Below are positions 5,379 through 6,419 of a stretch of 6,419 nucleotides of DNA, one piece after another; position 1 is the stretch's first letter; each line of letters starts with the position of its first letter. Below the pieces are notes generated by a model. The model was not told the DNA's origin, did not search any database, and saw nothing but the letters and a program-made list of their open reading frames with translations. A program made the translations under genes and the position numbers. Origin of the DNA: an uncultured Campylobacteraceae bacterium (GTDB lineage Bacteria > Campylobacterota > Campylobacteria > Campylobacterales > Arcobacteraceae); NCBI GenBank assembly GCA_913057765.1, contig CAJXPH010000159.1, positions 1-6,419 of the forward strand. Reading direction: 5' to 3'.

Positions 5379-6374
5379 TTAATAATCTAATGGATATTCT
5401 TGAGGTATTAAAACTCTATGAGTTTTTAGTTCTTTTTTTAGTTTTGAAAGTAATATTGAGTTTGCAAACATATTCCCACAAAATATAATATCTTTTGCTT
5501 TTAATTCTGAATTGATTTTTGATACATTTTCTGCTACGAAATCACTCAAACTTTCATAGAAAGAGTATGCAATCATAGTATCTTCAACTCCAGCCATTTT
5601 ATAACTCATTGCACTTTGAATAATTCTTCTGTAATCTAAATAATTTTTTCCATCAATTTTTATAACATTCATGTCAACTTGAATTCCACTTTTTCCATTA
5701 TATAAAAGTGCAGTATCTTCAAATTCTACATAATCTTTCATTCCTAAAAGATAACTAAGTAAGTTTAATATTGATTCAAAACCATCTGAATCTTTGTCTT
5801 CAAACTCTTTTTCAAAATACGTAGGAAATTTCTTTTTATAATTTTCAATCAATCTCTGAGTATTTTCATCAATACTTTTAATATCATCTAAACAATTTTC
5901 AATATTATTGACTACATTTGGAATTAAAATTACATCTTTTTCACCAGAAGCAGGAACATTTACTTTTATCGCAGATTCATCACTTTGATATGAGAAATAA
6001 ATACCAACTGTAGGAACTATTCTTTTGTTAAACTGTGCCAAACTCGCTTTATAAACTGAACCATATTCTTCAAAATAATCATTACTTGAATTTACTTTTC
6101 TTTTCAACTGATATTCATATTTTGGGAATAATCCTTTTTCTCCATGTACAACAATATTTTGTTTATCATTGTATGTTACTTTTAATCCATCTTGATAGAC
6201 TTCATCGTTAACGTAAAGAAGATAATCTATCCCTTCTTCTTTTAAAGCTTGCGAAAATAATACCGTTTCTCTGTCATCTGCTATTTTTGCATATATAAAT
6301 CTTGTATTTGAATATTCTTTATTTGTATTTTGTAAAAGTTTAAATTTTAATTTCACTAATGGTCTTTCAATAGA
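5379..6374 (-). CDS. HydE-like, HypF-related protein, C-terminal part (5' end cut off)
   Basis: 331 genomic residues of a protein whose start is beyond the contig; the GTG and first five residues (MYKRQ) that can be read are adapter. Numbering below follows that reading frame. The start, SIERPLVKLKFK (6-17), aligns with SIEKPIIDFNLN (209-220) of the hydE at the other end, and the similarity continues for about 85 residues with matching spacing. The C-terminus resembles the Kae1-like end of HypF: GFESILNLLSYLLG (203-216) with FEDTALL (223-229), and FCGNMFANSILLSKL (303-317), like HypF 'SGGVFQNRLLLERL'. It stops at YPLDY, just before the HypF 'NDGG' metal motif. The 'DLHP' and 'HHHAH' motifs are not seen. 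It is probably the last gene of another hydrogenase operon; its function is inferred only from HydE. Confidence 0.75.
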   Translation of the reverse strand, partial: SIERPLVKLKFKLLQNTNKEYSNTRFIYAKIADDRETVLFSQALKEEGIDYLLYVNDEVYQDGLKVTYNDKQNIVVHGEKGLFPKYEYQLKRKVNSSNDYFEEYGSVYKASLAQFNKRIVPTVGIYFSYQSDESAIKVNVPASGEKDVILIPNVVNNIENCLDDIKSIDENTQRLIENYKKKFPTYFEKEFEDKDSDGFESILNLLSYLLGMKDYVEFEDTALLYNGKSGIQVDMNVIKIDGKNYLDYRRIIQSAMSYKMAGVEDTMIAYSFYESLSDFVAENVSKINSELKAKDIIFCGNMFANSILLSKLKKELKTHRVLIPQEYPLDY

Positions 6375-6419
6375 CTGTCTCTTATACACATCTGACGCTG
6401 CCGACGAAGAGGATAGTGT
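6375..6419. other. Illumina/Nextera adapter, not genomic
   Basis: Bases 6375-6393 are the reverse complement of the Tn5 mosaic end, 6394-6407 the reverse complement of the read 1 primer site, 6408-6415 (AGAGGATA) the reverse complement of the same i5 index found at the left end, and 6416-6419 the start of the flow-cell adapter. Genomic DNA ends at 6374. On the minus strand this adapter supplies a false GTG start and the residues MYKRQ to the hydE-like gene. Confidence 0.98.

Noticed and set aside
5379..5400. Frameshift or premature stop at the end of the HydE-like gene, because it ends just before the HypF NDGG motif.
   Set aside because: Bases after the stop code for no continuation in any frame that I can see (AT-rich with further stops), so the short end looks natural for this family.
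1..6419. Perfect 45-bp terminal inverted repeats suggesting a transposon, linear replicon or circular junction.
   Set aside because: They match the Nextera adapter, index and Tn5 mosaic end exactly; this is library sequence.

Overview
The window is an AT-rich fragment (roughly 30% G+C by eye) in which every gene lies on the minus strand. It is a nearly complete membrane-bound [NiFe] uptake hydrogenase operon of Campylobacterota type. In transcription order, right to left, it holds hydA (small subunit, Tat-exported), hydB (large catalytic subunit), hydC (cytochrome b anchor), hydD (maturation protease) and the 5' part of hydE (HypF-like accessory protein). Gene order, protein style and base composition resemble Arcobacter-like members of the phylum. 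The phylum is a fairly safe call from content; the family is a guess.

The genomic part is bases 50-6374. Bases 1-49 and 6375-6419 are Illumina/Nextera adapter, including the 19-bp Tn5 mosaic end and an i5-type index. They form a false 45-bp terminal inverted repeat and add false residues to both terminal ORFs. Both terminal genes are therefore cut by the contig ends.

Layout, right to left. (1) 6374-5379 is the C-terminal part of a HypF-like HydE paralogue whose start lies off the contig. (2) 5378-5068 is a 311-bp very AT-rich intergenic region. It holds the likely hyd promoter, a perfect 17-bp inverted repeat whose two copies bracket that promoter, four tandem ATTC units, and several further dyad or direct repeats. 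(3) 5067-50 is hydABCDE, tightly packed: gaps of 2, 15 and 2 bp, then a 17-bp overlap, so the genes are almost certainly co-transcribed and translationally coupled.

Function. HydB holds the Ni-Fe site. HydD removes its 22-residue C-terminal peptide after nickel insertion. HydA carries the Fe-S relay and the Tat signal that takes the dimer to the periplasm. HydC takes electrons to the quinone pool. The HydA cysteine pattern is that of a standard enzyme with a four-cysteine proximal cluster, not the six-cysteine O2-tolerant type.

The most interesting points are the two different HydE paralogues flanking one hydABCD set, which suggests tandem hydrogenase loci; the degenerate nature of these HypF relatives, which lack recognisable catalytic motifs; and the paired operator-like repeats around the hyd promoter. 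No mobile element, CRISPR array or RNA gene was seen.
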